Assembly: GCA_947629385.1 (NCBI GenBank)
Contig: CANRDO010000003.1
Coordinates: 1-64,000, forward strand
Direction of reading: 5' to 3'
Source: an uncultured Lachnospiraceae bacterium
Lineage (GTDB): Bacteria > Bacillota > Clostridia > Lachnospirales > Lachnospiraceae
Length of the DNA stretch: 64,000 nucleotides
Below, piece by piece: positions 32,674 to 44,216 of this stretch. Below the pieces are notes generated by a model. It ran no database searches. It was not told where the DNA came from and was given only the letters and a program-made list of their open reading frames with translations. Both the position numbers and the translations under genes were made by a program. How positions within the stretch are numbered: the first letter of the stretch is position 1; every line of letters begins with the position of its first letter.

Positions 32674-33735
32674 ATGGAGGAAGGAAAAAAGATACTCACA
32701 GTGACAGGGGTTACATTGGCGGTCTATTTCGTGTACCGATATTTGCTGCCGTATGTGATCCCTTTTTTGGTTGCATATATTCTGGTACATTTACTGAATC
32801 CGGTGACGGAGGCGATACGAAAGAAACTGCCATGGAAAAAGGAAGTGATCGTGTCTGTTCTGTTGGTCATATTGCTTGCGAGTATGACATTTCTATTCTA
32901 TTTTTTTTATTGCCTGCTGATGGGACAGATTCGGAAAATCGCGATGAATTTTGATTACTATTACAACTGCTTCTGTGGGTGGGTGGACGGTTGCTGCCAT
33001 ATGGCAGAAAAGAGCTTTGGAATACGGGTGGACGAGCTTCGGGACTTTGTCTATTCTAGCCTGGAGCATGCGACGGAGCAGATTCGCGTCTATATTGTGC
33101 CGGGCGTCGTAAATTATTCCGTTCGGTATCTGAAAAAGCTGATGGACGTCGGATTGTTTCTGCTGATGTTGTTTGTGGCGGTAATCTTGTTGATGAAGGA
33201 TTATGACGAGATGATTGAAAGATTGAAGGAGTATACAATCTACCGACATATCCACAATATCACGGATCGGATGTGGAAGCAGGGCGGTATGTACATGAAA
33301 GCACAGTTCATGATCATTTCCGTGATCATTGTATTGTGCACAGCCGGGCTTTGGGTGATGGGAAATCCTTATTTTCTGGTGCTTGGCATTGTGATTGGGT
33401 TGATGGACGCTCTACCCTTTATCGGCACGGGGACAGTGTTGATTCCGATGGCTGTATTTTTGCTGTTTCAAAAGGAATTTTCTCTGGCCGTCAGTTATCT
33501 GGGTTTGTTTTTGCTGACTTATGTTGTACGTGAATTTCTCGAGCCGAAGCTGATCGGACAGAAGCTTGGCATCTATCCGTTTGTCATGATTGTGGTTGTC
33601 TATGCTGGATTATATCTCTACGGGCCTGCTGGAGTTCTGCTCGGTCCAGTTACCTTGCTGACTGTGATGGAGATTTTGCGGGAATTTCGTACTGAGAAAA
33701 GAGAGACAAGTTCCCAGCAAACATATCGCACCTAA
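32674..33735 (+). CDS. AI-2E family transporter (YtvI-like)
   Basis: A 353-residue multi-pass membrane protein with about eight hydrophobic segments: YLLPYVIPFLVAYILVHLL near the N terminus, VIVSVLLVILLASMTFLFYF, and a C-terminal set including IVIGLMDALPFIGTGTVLIP. This is the AI-2E/PerM family. Members include sodium/proton antiporters and putative transporters; the substrate is not evident. I chose ATG 32674 (MEEGKKIL) over the in-frame ATG at 32626. Confidence 0.82.
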   Translation: MEEGKKILTVTGVTLAVYFVYRYLLPYVIPFLVAYILVHLLNPVTEAIRKKLPWKKEVIVSVLLVILLASMTFLFYFFYCLLMGQIRKIAMNFDYYYNCFCGWVDGCCHMAEKSFGIRVDELRDFVYSSLEHATEQIRVYIVPGVVNYSVRYLKKLMDVGLFLLMLFVAVILLMKDYDEMIERLKEYTIYRHIHNITDRMWKQGGMYMKAQFMIISVIIVLCTAGLWVMGNPYFLVLGIVIGLMDALPFIGTGTVLIPMAVFLLFQKEFSLAVSYLGLFLLTYVVREFLEPKLIGQKLGIYPFVMIVVVYAGLYLYGPAGVLLGPVTLLTVMEILREFRTEKRETSSQQTYRT

Positions 33736-33905
33736 TAAAAGTTGCAAACTTGTGATTTTATATAAATTGAAATCTGGTCAAATTTGTTCTTAGTTTTGAA
33801 TTAGACAGATTTTGTAAAGATTGTTAAAATAATAATAATCAATAAATTCTGGACATATATGGCAAAATACATTAATATAAAGAAGTGGGTCTGGGAGAGA
33901 TAGAG

Positions 33906-34154
33906 ATGAAAAAGAAAAATGAGATCGTGCGATCTCTTGCGATGGTGACTCAGCTCGGCGTCAGTATGCTGGCTCCTGTCGTGCTCTGTGCGTTTGTGGG
34001 GAGCTGGCTGGACGAGCGGTATGGCTGGTCTGTCACGGCAGTTCTTCTAATCCTCGGGATATTGGCCGGGGCGCGGAACACGTGGATTCTCTTGAAACAG
34101 ATACAGCCGCCGGCATCGAAGGAGAAGCAGAAGAATGAAAAGAAAAATCAATGA
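33906..34154 (+). CDS. AtpZ/AtpI-like small membrane protein
   Basis: An 82-residue protein with two membrane segments (LGVSMLAPVVLCAFVGSWL and VTAVLLILGILAGARNTWILL) and basic ends. It is the AtpZ type that heads many Firmicutes atp operons and may assist ion uptake or c-ring assembly. ATG 33906 has GGGAGAG upstream. Its 3' end overlaps the next gene by 20 bp. Confidence 0.82.
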   Translation: MKKKNEIVRSLAMVTQLGVSMLAPVVLCAFVGSWLDERYGWSVTAVLLILGILAGARNTWILLKQIQPPASKEKQKNEKKNQ

Positions 34155-34536
34155 CACGCTTCTGGAGCTAATCTGCGGCATTGTGGTGTCAGGCGTTGTG
34201 ATAGAGATCATAGACTTGATTGTCACTGGTGTTTATTCTCAGTTTTCCGGATTGCGGTTTTTGTTTGCCACGGGATTGTGGATTGGAATTGTCGTGGCGG
34301 TCGCATTGGCGGCACATATGTATCGGTCGATTGACCGTGCACTCGACATGCAGCCGAAGGATGCGGAGGGATATATGCGAAGGGCATATCTTTTGCGTAC
34401 ATTGATTATCCTTCTGGCCGCGGCCGCAGTACATTATCTAAAGCTGGGGTATGTGATGGCGTATTTTGTCGGAGTGCTCTGCTTGAAATTTGGGGCGTTC
34501 CTGCAGCCATTGATGCATAAGCTTTTGGGAAAATAG
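34135..34536 (+). CDS. ATP synthase-associated protein AtpI-like
   Basis: A 133-residue hydrophobic protein with four predicted membrane segments: about residues 10-32, 40-60, 85-105 and 108-126. The position between the AtpZ-like gene and atpB identifies it as an AtpI-like protein, thought to help c-ring assembly. Sequence conservation in this family is low, so the call rests partly on context. Confidence 0.72.
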   Translation: MKRKINDTLLELICGIVVSGVVIEIIDLIVTGVYSQFSGLRFLFATGLWIGIVVAVALAAHMYRSIDRALDMQPKDAEGYMRRAYLLRTLIILLAAAAVHYLKLGYVMAYFVGVLCLKFGAFLQPLMHKLLGK

Positions 34537-34572
34537 TTATAACATAGAGCATTTGGGAAAGGAGGAGGAAAC

Positions 34573-35298
34573 GTGGAGACTGCGAATTTGCTGGCAGCTT
34601 CTGGATCGGATGTGGACTTTATGATCCACGGTGTCTTCAGCTACAAGCTCTTCGGACAGACGTTCTGGATCACGACGACACATGTCGCCATATTGATCGT
34701 CATGTTGCTGATCCTCGCGTTTGCGATTGCGGCAAGGATCACGATCAGCCATGCGCAGAAGTATCCTTCCGGTTTCCAGAATGTTGTGGAGATCGTCGTT
34801 GAGATGCTCGACAACATGGTGGAAAACAGCATGGGCGTTCATGCGAAGAAGTTCCGGAATTACATCGGGTCCATCTTCATTTTCATTTTTATCAGCAACA
34901 TCTCAGGACTGTTCGGACTGCGGCCGCCCACGGCGGATTACGGCGTGACACTCCCGCTTGGACTGATCACGTTCGGGATCATCCAGTACAACAACATCAA
35001 ATACAACAAGTTTGGCGCGTTTACCGGATTGTTCCAGCCGCTGCCGTTCCTGTTTCCGATCAATCTGATCGGCGAGATCGCGGTGCCGTTTTCCCTGTCG
35101 CTGCGTCTGTTCGGAAACGTCCTGTCCGGTACGGTCATGATGTCGCTGATCTATTCGCTTCTGTCCAGGATTGCCATCGGCTGGACGGGCTTCCTGCACA
35201 TCTATTTTGATGTCTTCTCAGGCGCGATACAGACGTATGTGTTCTGTATGCTGACGATGGTGTTCGTGACAGACAAGCTTCCGGGGACGGAGGGGTAG
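34573..35298 (+). CDS. atpB: ATP synthase F0 subunit a
   Basis: A 241-residue membrane subunit forming the ion half-channels with the c-ring. The essential arginine lies in LSLRLFGNVLSGTVMM. Five to six membrane segments are seen. GGAGGAGG sits upstream; the frame begins with GTG at 34573 (METANLL). It is the first structural gene of the atp operon. Confidence 0.94.
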   Translation: METANLLAASGSDVDFMIHGVFSYKLFGQTFWITTTHVAILIVMLLILAFAIAARITISHAQKYPSGFQNVVEIVVEMLDNMVENSMGVHAKKFRNYIGSIFIFIFISNISGLFGLRPPTADYGVTLPLGLITFGIIQYNNIKYNKFGAFTGLFQPLPFLFPINLIGEIAVPFSLSLRLFGNVLSGTVMMSLIYSLLSRIAIGWTGFLHIYFDVFSGAIQTYVFCMLTMVFVTDKLPGTEG

Positions 35299-35378
35299 AC
35301 AATCGCAAGAATAGCCGAAATATTTTCGGGAAAAAGCTTGCCGTTGCGTCCAAAGCGCTTTGGCGACAGCAAGAATGA

Positions 35379-35693
<315 letters not shown>

Positions 35694-35698
35694 AAGCA

Positions 35699-35831
35699 AT
35701 GAGCCGTGCCAGACGGCGACAAATGCAGATGTGGGAGCTTGCTCACAAACATCTGCACTTTGGCGGCGGATGATAGGGCGAATGTCCACGACCGAGAAAA
35801 GCGAAGCTTTTCGAGGGTCGGCACGGCTCAT
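35699..35831. repeat. Multi-hairpin element inside the atp operon
   Basis: The 196-bp gap between atpE and atpF holds a block closed by ATGAGCCGTGCC (35699-35710) and GGCACGGCTCAT (35820-35831). Inside are GCAGATGT...ACATCTGC with an inner GAGC/GCTC, and a hairpin around GAAAAGCGAAGCTTTTC. It may stabilise the abundant c-subunit mRNA segment or be a small repeat insertion. The architecture resembles 5099-5260. Confidence 0.55.
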
Positions 35832-35889
35832 GAGCCGAGGGCGAATGCCCCCGGCATAAAGTAAATATATAGGGAGAGGAGGCGAAATC

Positions 35890-36392
35890 TTGGAACGACT
35901 GTTTAATCTTGACCCGCAGCTTCTTCATGACGCGGTCCTGCTGGCGCTGTCAGTGTTTGTGATGTTCACATTCCTGTCGTACCTGCTGTTCAACCCGGCC
36001 CGCGATTTTCTGAAGAAACGGGCGCAGCGGGTGAAGGATAATATCGATTCCGCGGAGAAGGCGAAAGCCGACGCCGAGGCGCTCCGCCTCGAGTATGAGG
36101 ACAAGCTTCGCAACATCCACATGGAGGAGAACGAGATCTTGAGTGCCGCGCGCAAGAAGGCGCTTGAGAACGAAGCGAAGATCCTCGAGGAGGCAAGGGC
36201 GGAAGCAGCCGCAATCATCGAGAGAGCCGACAAGCAGGCTGAGCTGGAGATGAGGAAGGCGCAGGACGATATCAAGAAGGAGATTATTACGGTTGCATCG
36301 ATGATCGCCGGCAAGGTGGTCAGCGAGAAGATCGATACGGATATCCAGGATTCGTTGGTGGATGATACATTGAAGGAGATAGGTGAACAGAC

Positions 36393-36405
<13 letters not shown>
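35890..36405 (+). CDS. atpF: ATP synthase F0 subunit b
   Basis: A 171-residue stator subunit: one N-terminal membrane helix (ALSVFVMFTFLSYLLFNPA) and a long charged coiled coil, residues 35-150. The start is TTG at 35890 preceded by GGGAGAGGAGG. The 3' end overlaps atpH by 13 bp. Confidence 0.94.
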
Positions 36406-38482
<2,077 letters not shown>

Positions 38483-38529
38483 AACAGGCCAAAGCACTTG
38501 CTGCTGAGGCCGTAAGAACATGATGCAAG

Positions 38530-38575
38530 GGTGAGCAAATCCATCGACGAAGTCGATTTTGCATGGATTTGCGAA
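38530..38575. repeat. Inverted repeat between atpA and atpG
   Basis: Within the 131-bp gap GCAAATCCAT and ATGGATTTGC enclose a smaller CGAC/GTCG hairpin. It would form a stable mRNA stem just before atpG. No coding content. Confidence 0.5.
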
Positions 38576-38613
38576 TCATATCTGTGAAGAATGAACAGAT
38601 AGGAGGACGAAGT

Positions 38614-39483
38614 ATGGCCTCGATGAGAGATATCAAGCGGCGGCGCAACAGCATCGCGAGCACCCAGCAGATCACGAAGGCGATGAAGCTGGTGTCCACG
38701 GTCAAGCTGCAGAAGACAAAAGCGCGCGCCGAGCGGTCGAAACCGTATTTCGACAAGATGTACAGTACGGTGACTTCCATGCTGGCCAAGTCGGGGACGA
38801 TCAACCATCCGTACCTGAAAGCGAATAAGTCCGCAAAGAAGGCAGTGATCCTGATCACCTCGAACCGTGGACTGGCAGGCGGCTACAATTCCAACGTGAT
38901 CAAGCTGGTCACAGGCTCGGAATTAAAGCCGGAGGAGGTCGTGCTGTTCGCGGTCGGCAACAAGGGAAAGGAATATTTCCAGAAGAGAAATTACCGTATT
39001 GAAAAGGAATATCCCGAGGTGATCGAGAATCCGATGTTTACCGACGCGAAGGAAATCTGCGACGAGGTCCTGAGACTTTTCGCGGCGGGTGAGATCGGGG
39101 AGATCTATCTCGCGTACACGTATTTCAAGAATACGGTGGTCCACGAGCCGCAGCTGCTGAAGCTGCTTCCGGTAGAGATCCGCGAGGAGGATCTCGCGGC
39201 GGCAAGGGAAAAGGCGGCGGATCATACATTGATGAACTATGAGCCGGAGGAGGAAGAGGCTCTGGACGTCATCATTCCGAAATATATGACCAGTATCATC
39301 TACGGAGCGCTGGTCGAGGCGGTCGCCAGTGAGAACGGCGCCCGTATGCAGGCAATGGACTCCGCGACGAGCAATGCAGAAGAGATGATCGACAAGCTGA
39401 CGCTGCAGTACAACCGCGCGCGTCAGGGCTCGATCACACAGGAGCTGACAGAGATCATCGCGGGGGCGAATGCCATCTCATGA
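38614..39483 (+). CDS. atpG: ATP synthase F1 subunit gamma
   Basis: A 289-residue central-stalk subunit. The N-terminal helix is MASMRDIKRRRNSIASTQQITKAMK in its first 25 residues, and the C-terminal helix ends NRARQGSITQELTEIIAGANAI. ATG 38614 has AGGAGG 7 bases upstream and fits the family start; the longer in-frame start at 38563 is not supported. Confidence 0.96.
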   Translation: MASMRDIKRRRNSIASTQQITKAMKLVSTVKLQKTKARAERSKPYFDKMYSTVTSMLAKSGTINHPYLKANKSAKKAVILITSNRGLAGGYNSNVIKLVTGSELKPEEVVLFAVGNKGKEYFQKRNYRIEKEYPEVIENPMFTDAKEICDEVLRLFAAGEIGEIYLAYTYFKNTVVHEPQLLKLLPVEIREEDLAAAREKAADHTLMNYEPEEEEALDVIIPKYMTSIIYGALVEAVASENGARMQAMDSATSNAEEMIDKLTLQYNRARQGSITQELTEIIAGANAIS

Positions 39484-39525
39484 GAGAACAAAGTTCTCGC
39501 GTGTATGCGGCGAGTGCCGTTGTAA

Positions 39526-40932
<1,407 letters not shown>

Positions 40933-41012
40933 GAGACGGGCCGTTTGAAATGTGAGACGGATAGGATTTAAAAAGTTTTGTCCGGATTAGGTGAAAGAAA
41001 TGGAGACGCACT

Positions 41013-41441
41013 ATGGCAGACGACAAGTATTTTGATCTGGAGATCATCACGCCGGATCGCATCTTCTGGAAGGGACAGGCGTCCATGCTGGAGCTCAACA
41101 CGAGCGAAGGGCAGGTGGGCATCTACAAGAGGCATATTCCGATGACGATGATCCTTGCGCCGGGCATCATGACGATCCACCTCGAAGGGGAAAATAAGGA
41201 AGCGGCCGTGCATGCCGGATTTATCGAGATCCTGCCGGATAAGATCTCTGTGATGGCGGAGATCGCCGAGTGGCCGGAGGAGATCGACGAGAACCGCGCG
41301 AAGGAAGCGGAACAGCGTGCCGAGCGTCGGCTGCAGGCTCACGATCCGCGGATCGATACCTCCCGGGCTGAGGTGGCGCTGAAGAAGGCGCTGGTGCGGC
41401 AGGAGCTCGCGAAGATGAGATGTCCCGAGGCAAATAGATAA
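41013..41441 (+). CDS. atpC: ATP synthase F1 subunit epsilon
   Basis: A 142-residue subunit with the N-terminal beta sandwich (YFDLEIITPDRIFWKGQASMLELNTSEGQVGIYKRHIPM) and C-terminal helical hairpin. The last seven codons (CPEANR plus stop) lie inside the long direct repeat that restarts at 63614, so the natural C terminus may have been replaced or duplicated by the adjacent island. The body of the protein is normal. Confidence 0.95.
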   Translation: MADDKYFDLEIITPDRIFWKGQASMLELNTSEGQVGIYKRHIPMTMILAPGIMTIHLEGENKEAAVHAGFIEILPDKISVMAEIAEWPEEIDENRAKEAEQRAERRLQAHDPRIDTSRAEVALKKALVRQELAKMRCPEANR

Positions 41442-41452
41442 ATCATTTTTCG

Positions 41453-41516
41453 GGGCAAACCTCTTTATCAAAATGCACTGACGTACATTTATGAAAAGGT
41501 AGGTTTGCCCCTTTTG
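41453..41516 (+). terminator. Terminator of the atp operon
   Basis: GGGGCAAACCT and AGGTTTGCCCC form an 11-bp stem around a long, partly pairing loop and are followed by TTTT. An identical copy lies within R-right near 63647-63710. Confidence 0.75.
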
Positions 41517-41709
41517 ATGCCATTTTTTAGACGTGTTTTTTTTCGGGTATTTCTCGTGTTTCTTTCGGTTTTTTTTCGGTCCTTTCTCGTGCCTCTTTCG
41601 TGCTTGCATTTATGCGCAGCATTTCTTCGTGCGTAGCACCCGTGTGTCTCACACACTTTTTTCGTGCGTAGCACCCGCATTTATGCCTTGCACCCATGCG
41701 AAGCATACA

Positions 41710-41741
41710 AAAAGAACCCCAGAATATAGGGTTCTTTCCTT
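41710..41741 (+). terminator. Second hairpin terminator in R-left
   Basis: AAGAACCC and GGGTTCTT close a short loop, followed by TCCTTTC. It could work in either direction. It is duplicated in R-right near 63904-63935. Confidence 0.6.
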
Positions 41742-41953
41742 TCTCCGTAGTTATTCCGAAGTTTTTCCCAGCTCTCTTCCCAGCTTTTTTCCCTCGTCCC
41801 TTTATCCGTTCCCTGTGTCTGTCCCTGCCTTGCTCCTGCTTTGTTCAGAATTCGTTCGGAATTCGTTCGGAAGACAATCGGAACAAGCTCGGGACATTTT
41901 CGGAACCTGTTCAAGTGATAGAAGGCATTGCCTCGGAAAGTGATAAGGGAATG

Positions 41954-41977
41954 TGCCTCGGGAGATAGTACCGTCAC
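41954..41977 (+). repeat. Left terminal inverted repeat of the Tn7-like island
   Basis: TGCCTCGGGAGATAGTACCGTCAC. The inner 14 bases (41964-41977) match the right end exactly in inverse. The outer ten match the complement of the atpC tail at 63617-63626. TGT begins at 41952, as expected of Tn7-family termini. Confidence 0.7.
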
Positions 41978-42021
41978 CCTATGCCCCTATTATACCCTGC
42001 CATAAGCTACTGTCAAGGCCA

Positions 42022-43260
42022 TTACAGCCTGTCGATTCCTGCGTCTGACCGCTCTTTTCGAGTAAAGTCCAATTCATAGTTTCTCTTCATGCTCATAACG
42101 GCAAGTATAATCTTATAGCTCACACCGCAGTCAATCCATTGCAGGACATCCTTTGTGTATATATTGCAATAAGGTGTTTGGACTAAGGATTCTGTCGGGC
42201 AGAGAAGCGATTGTCCGTTTTTGTTCATGAACCGCTCAAATTCCCTTGATGTTGGCAGGGCAAGGAACAAGCCGATATAGAAATAGAACAGTTTATCACG
42301 CTTTGCAATTTTCCCATGGACAAATCGGGAATGTTCCTTTGCGTAAGCACTCCTGTCCGCTACCCGAAAGAAGCTGGTGAGAAGCTGGGGCTTGAATCCT
42401 TTATCTGCCACGGATTCTTCTATTTTGATGAAATCCCTGAAACTGAATTTATGTTCAGCATCACTATATATCTTTTCGTAGATGTCCTGAATGGCTTCTT
42501 TGATTACCTTGTATTTTTCCTCTGGTGTTGGTGAACGCCAGAGATTTCGGTTCAAATCCCATGTCCCTGTCAATTCCACGTTTGTGTCACAGTCAAAGTT
42601 TTCCCGTGCCTTTTCCAGTGGGACAAGGTATTTCTGGAGGAATGCTTCTGCCAGCATTTCTTCGTTATACTTTTTTAAGACGGTCTCCTTTCCGTCAATC
42701 TCAATTTTCTTCCTATAGGTCTCTGTCTGGAAATATTCGTGAAGTTCCGCACCGTCAGCCTCGATATAACGCAGGTACAGGTCTGTATACTCTTCAATCT
42801 GCCTGATAAGTATATCCCTGTATTCACGGTCTGTTTTTTCTTCTGGGGCTTCCACATCTGCGTACTCATTTTCTTCCCCCGTCTCTTTCTGCCATTCTTC
42901 CAGCGTCTGCGCAAGCATCGGGACCAAGTCGGGGAGGATGGCTTCCGCTTCCTTTTCCCTTTCCTTAATCTTGTCCCATATCCAAGAGGCTTCTGCATCC
43001 TTGAAGAACCAGTCTTCTTCCATCTTGCGGAAAGCTGCGTTCATGCACCTGCCCTTTACGGTTACATTTGGGTATACGATATTGTAGGCCCATGCGGTAG
43101 GGGCAAATTCGGGGCTCTTTACAATGTCCGAGCTGGCAAATTCACGGATATCCGAGAAGAATTTCCCGAAATCCAGACCGAAGATATCATCTTCCAGTTG
43201 TTGGTTGAAGCCGACTATGGTACGATAGATATGCAGGACTGCCTGATTGTTATAAACCAT
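42022..43260 (-). CDS. Unknown island protein near the left end
   Basis: A 412-residue soluble protein I do not recognise. The middle (about residues 95-165) is very acidic and probably helical. The C-terminal 100 residues (FFRVADRSAYAKEHSRFVHGK, then KLFYFYIGLFLALPTSREFERFMNKNG) look like a helical domain seen at the C termini of some HTH-type Lachnospiraceae proteins, but that is a weak impression. It is the gene nearest the left terminus and diverges from the 92-residue gene. No catalytic motif or membrane segment is visible. Confidence 0.55.
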   Translation of the reverse strand: MVYNNQAVLHIYRTIVGFNQQLEDDIFGLDFGKFFSDIREFASSDIVKSPEFAPTAWAYNIVYPNVTVKGRCMNAAFRKMEEDWFFKDAEASWIWDKIKEREKEAEAILPDLVPMLAQTLEEWQKETGEENEYADVEAPEEKTDREYRDILIRQIEEYTDLYLRYIEADGAELHEYFQTETYRKKIEIDGKETVLKKYNEEMLAEAFLQKYLVPLEKARENFDCDTNVELTGTWDLNRNLWRSPTPEEKYKVIKEAIQDIYEKIYSDAEHKFSFRDFIKIEESVADKGFKPQLLTSFFRVADRSAYAKEHSRFVHGKIAKRDKLFYFYIGLFLALPTSREFERFMNKNGQSLLCPTESLVQTPYCNIYTKDVLQWIDCGVSYKIILAVMSMKRNYELDFTRKERSDAGIDRL

Positions 43261-43306
43261 CCTATGTTACCCCCTTTGCAGGAATTATAACACGGAAAGG
43301 AAGATT

Positions 43307-43585
43307 ATGGGAATGGAAATCCATGTACTGATACATTTCATTAAAACAAAGGCTTCCGAAGTCTGGGTATTTGGCGAGGAAGGGCTGTTAAGGAAAGAAG
43401 AGCCGACTTCCCCATCCACAGTTGACTACGAATGGTGTTTTTATACGGCTGGCGGAGTGAGCATATGGCATCAGGCCTTCTTTTTCTACCACTACGGGGG
43501 TATGGGGTTCGGGCTCAAGGACCTGAACGTGGAGACCGTGCCGAGCTTTGACCGTTATTTAAGACAACAGGGACATACTGCATGA
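43307..43585 (+). CDS. Small unknown protein
   Basis: A 92-residue protein rich in aromatic residues (WCFYTAGGVSIWHQAFFFYHYGG). GGAAAGGAAG lies just upstream of ATG 43307. No family recognised. It precedes the RuvC-like gene by 64 bp on the same strand and may be cotranscribed with it. Confidence 0.5.
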   Translation: MGMEIHVLIHFIKTKASEVWVFGEEGLLRKEEPTSPSTVDYEWCFYTAGGVSIWHQAFFFYHYGGMGFGLKDLNVETVPSFDRYLRQQGHTA

Positions 43586-43649
43586 AAGCGGAATATAATC
43601 TCCCCCTTTTTCCTATCATATAGCAGGATAAGGAAAGGAGGGACCAGCT

Positions 43650-44183
43650 TTGGAAGACAAAGGACAGATTCTCGGAATCGACATAGGAATCCAGAACGTC
43701 GGCATCGGGATAATAGAAGCGTCTGACGGCAGCCTTGTGGGTCTGGACTATATCAGCACTTCATCAAAATGGAAGATGCAGGATAGAATCAGGACAATCT
43801 ATGAACGGCTGAAATACATCATAGAGGAACATGACATCACCTGCATCACATACGAGGAAGTGCACTTCCAGAACATAAACACTAAGGAAGCGAAGATGAA
43901 GAATGAGGCGATTTTCAGGCTGAACCTGATAATCGGTGTTGTGCTTCTGCTTGCGGCGCAGTACAATCTCCATGTTACGGTACAATCGCCTGTGCGAATC
44001 AAGCTGCTAATCGGGGGCTCGGGGGCATGTGGCAAGGACGCGATACAGAAGAGGCTCCTGTACGTGTACAGGGAGGAATTGTCGGGACATCCTGAATGGC
44101 GTGACATGATTGGGAAGAACGACCATGTTGCAGACGCGCTTGCACAGGCAAGGACCACGTTCATCCTGTCAAGGGAGAAATAA
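43650..44183 (+). CDS. RuvC-like Holliday-junction nuclease
   Basis: A 177-residue RNase H-fold protein. The first acidic motif is GIDIGIQNVGIG (Asp11), the second is ITYEEVHF (Glu69/Glu70), and the last is NDHVADALAQA (Asp158, Asp162), matching the four-carboxylate site of RuvC. Lysine- and glycine-rich GGSGACGKDAIQKRL resembles the RuvC DNA-contact loop. The start is TTG at 43650 after AAGGAGGG. It is shorter and more divergent than chromosomal RuvC. On this island it could resolve junctions formed during replication or recombination of the element; that role is inferred. Confidence 0.75.
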   Translation: MEDKGQILGIDIGIQNVGIGIIEASDGSLVGLDYISTSSKWKMQDRIRTIYERLKYIIEEHDITCITYEEVHFQNINTKEAKMKNEAIFRLNLIIGVVLLLAAQYNLHVTVQSPVRIKLLIGGSGACGKDAIQKRLLYVYREELSGHPEWRDMIGKNDHVADALAQARTTFILSREK

Positions 44184-44213
44184 AGCAGCCCAGAGCGGAC
44201 TGCTTTTTTTACT
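44184..44213 (+). terminator. Terminator between the RuvC-like and helicase genes
   Basis: AGCAG...CTGCT stem (around AGCCCAGAGCGGACT) followed by seven T. It separates two convergent genes. Confidence 0.7.
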
Positions 44214-44216
44214 GCC

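Larger units (their letters stand above)
41420..41951 (+). repeat. Left copy of the long direct repeat (R-left)
   Basis: Bases 41420-41806 are identical to 63614-64000 (387 bp, offset 22194); the right copy runs off the window, so the repeat may extend to the island's left terminus near 41951. It contains the last seven atpC codons, two terminator hairpins, a duplicated 17-mer TTCGTGCGTAGCACCCG (41626 and 41661) and, near 41840-41950, several TTCGGA/CTCGGGA-type short repeats. Short reading frames here are biased low-complexity sequence and I do not call genes. Confidence 0.95.

Noticed and set aside
41489..41977. Short lysine-rich minus-strand frames within the long repeat
   Set aside because: Low-complexity sequence from TTTCGTG-type repeats, no ribosome binding sites, and identical in both repeat copies simply because the DNA is duplicated.
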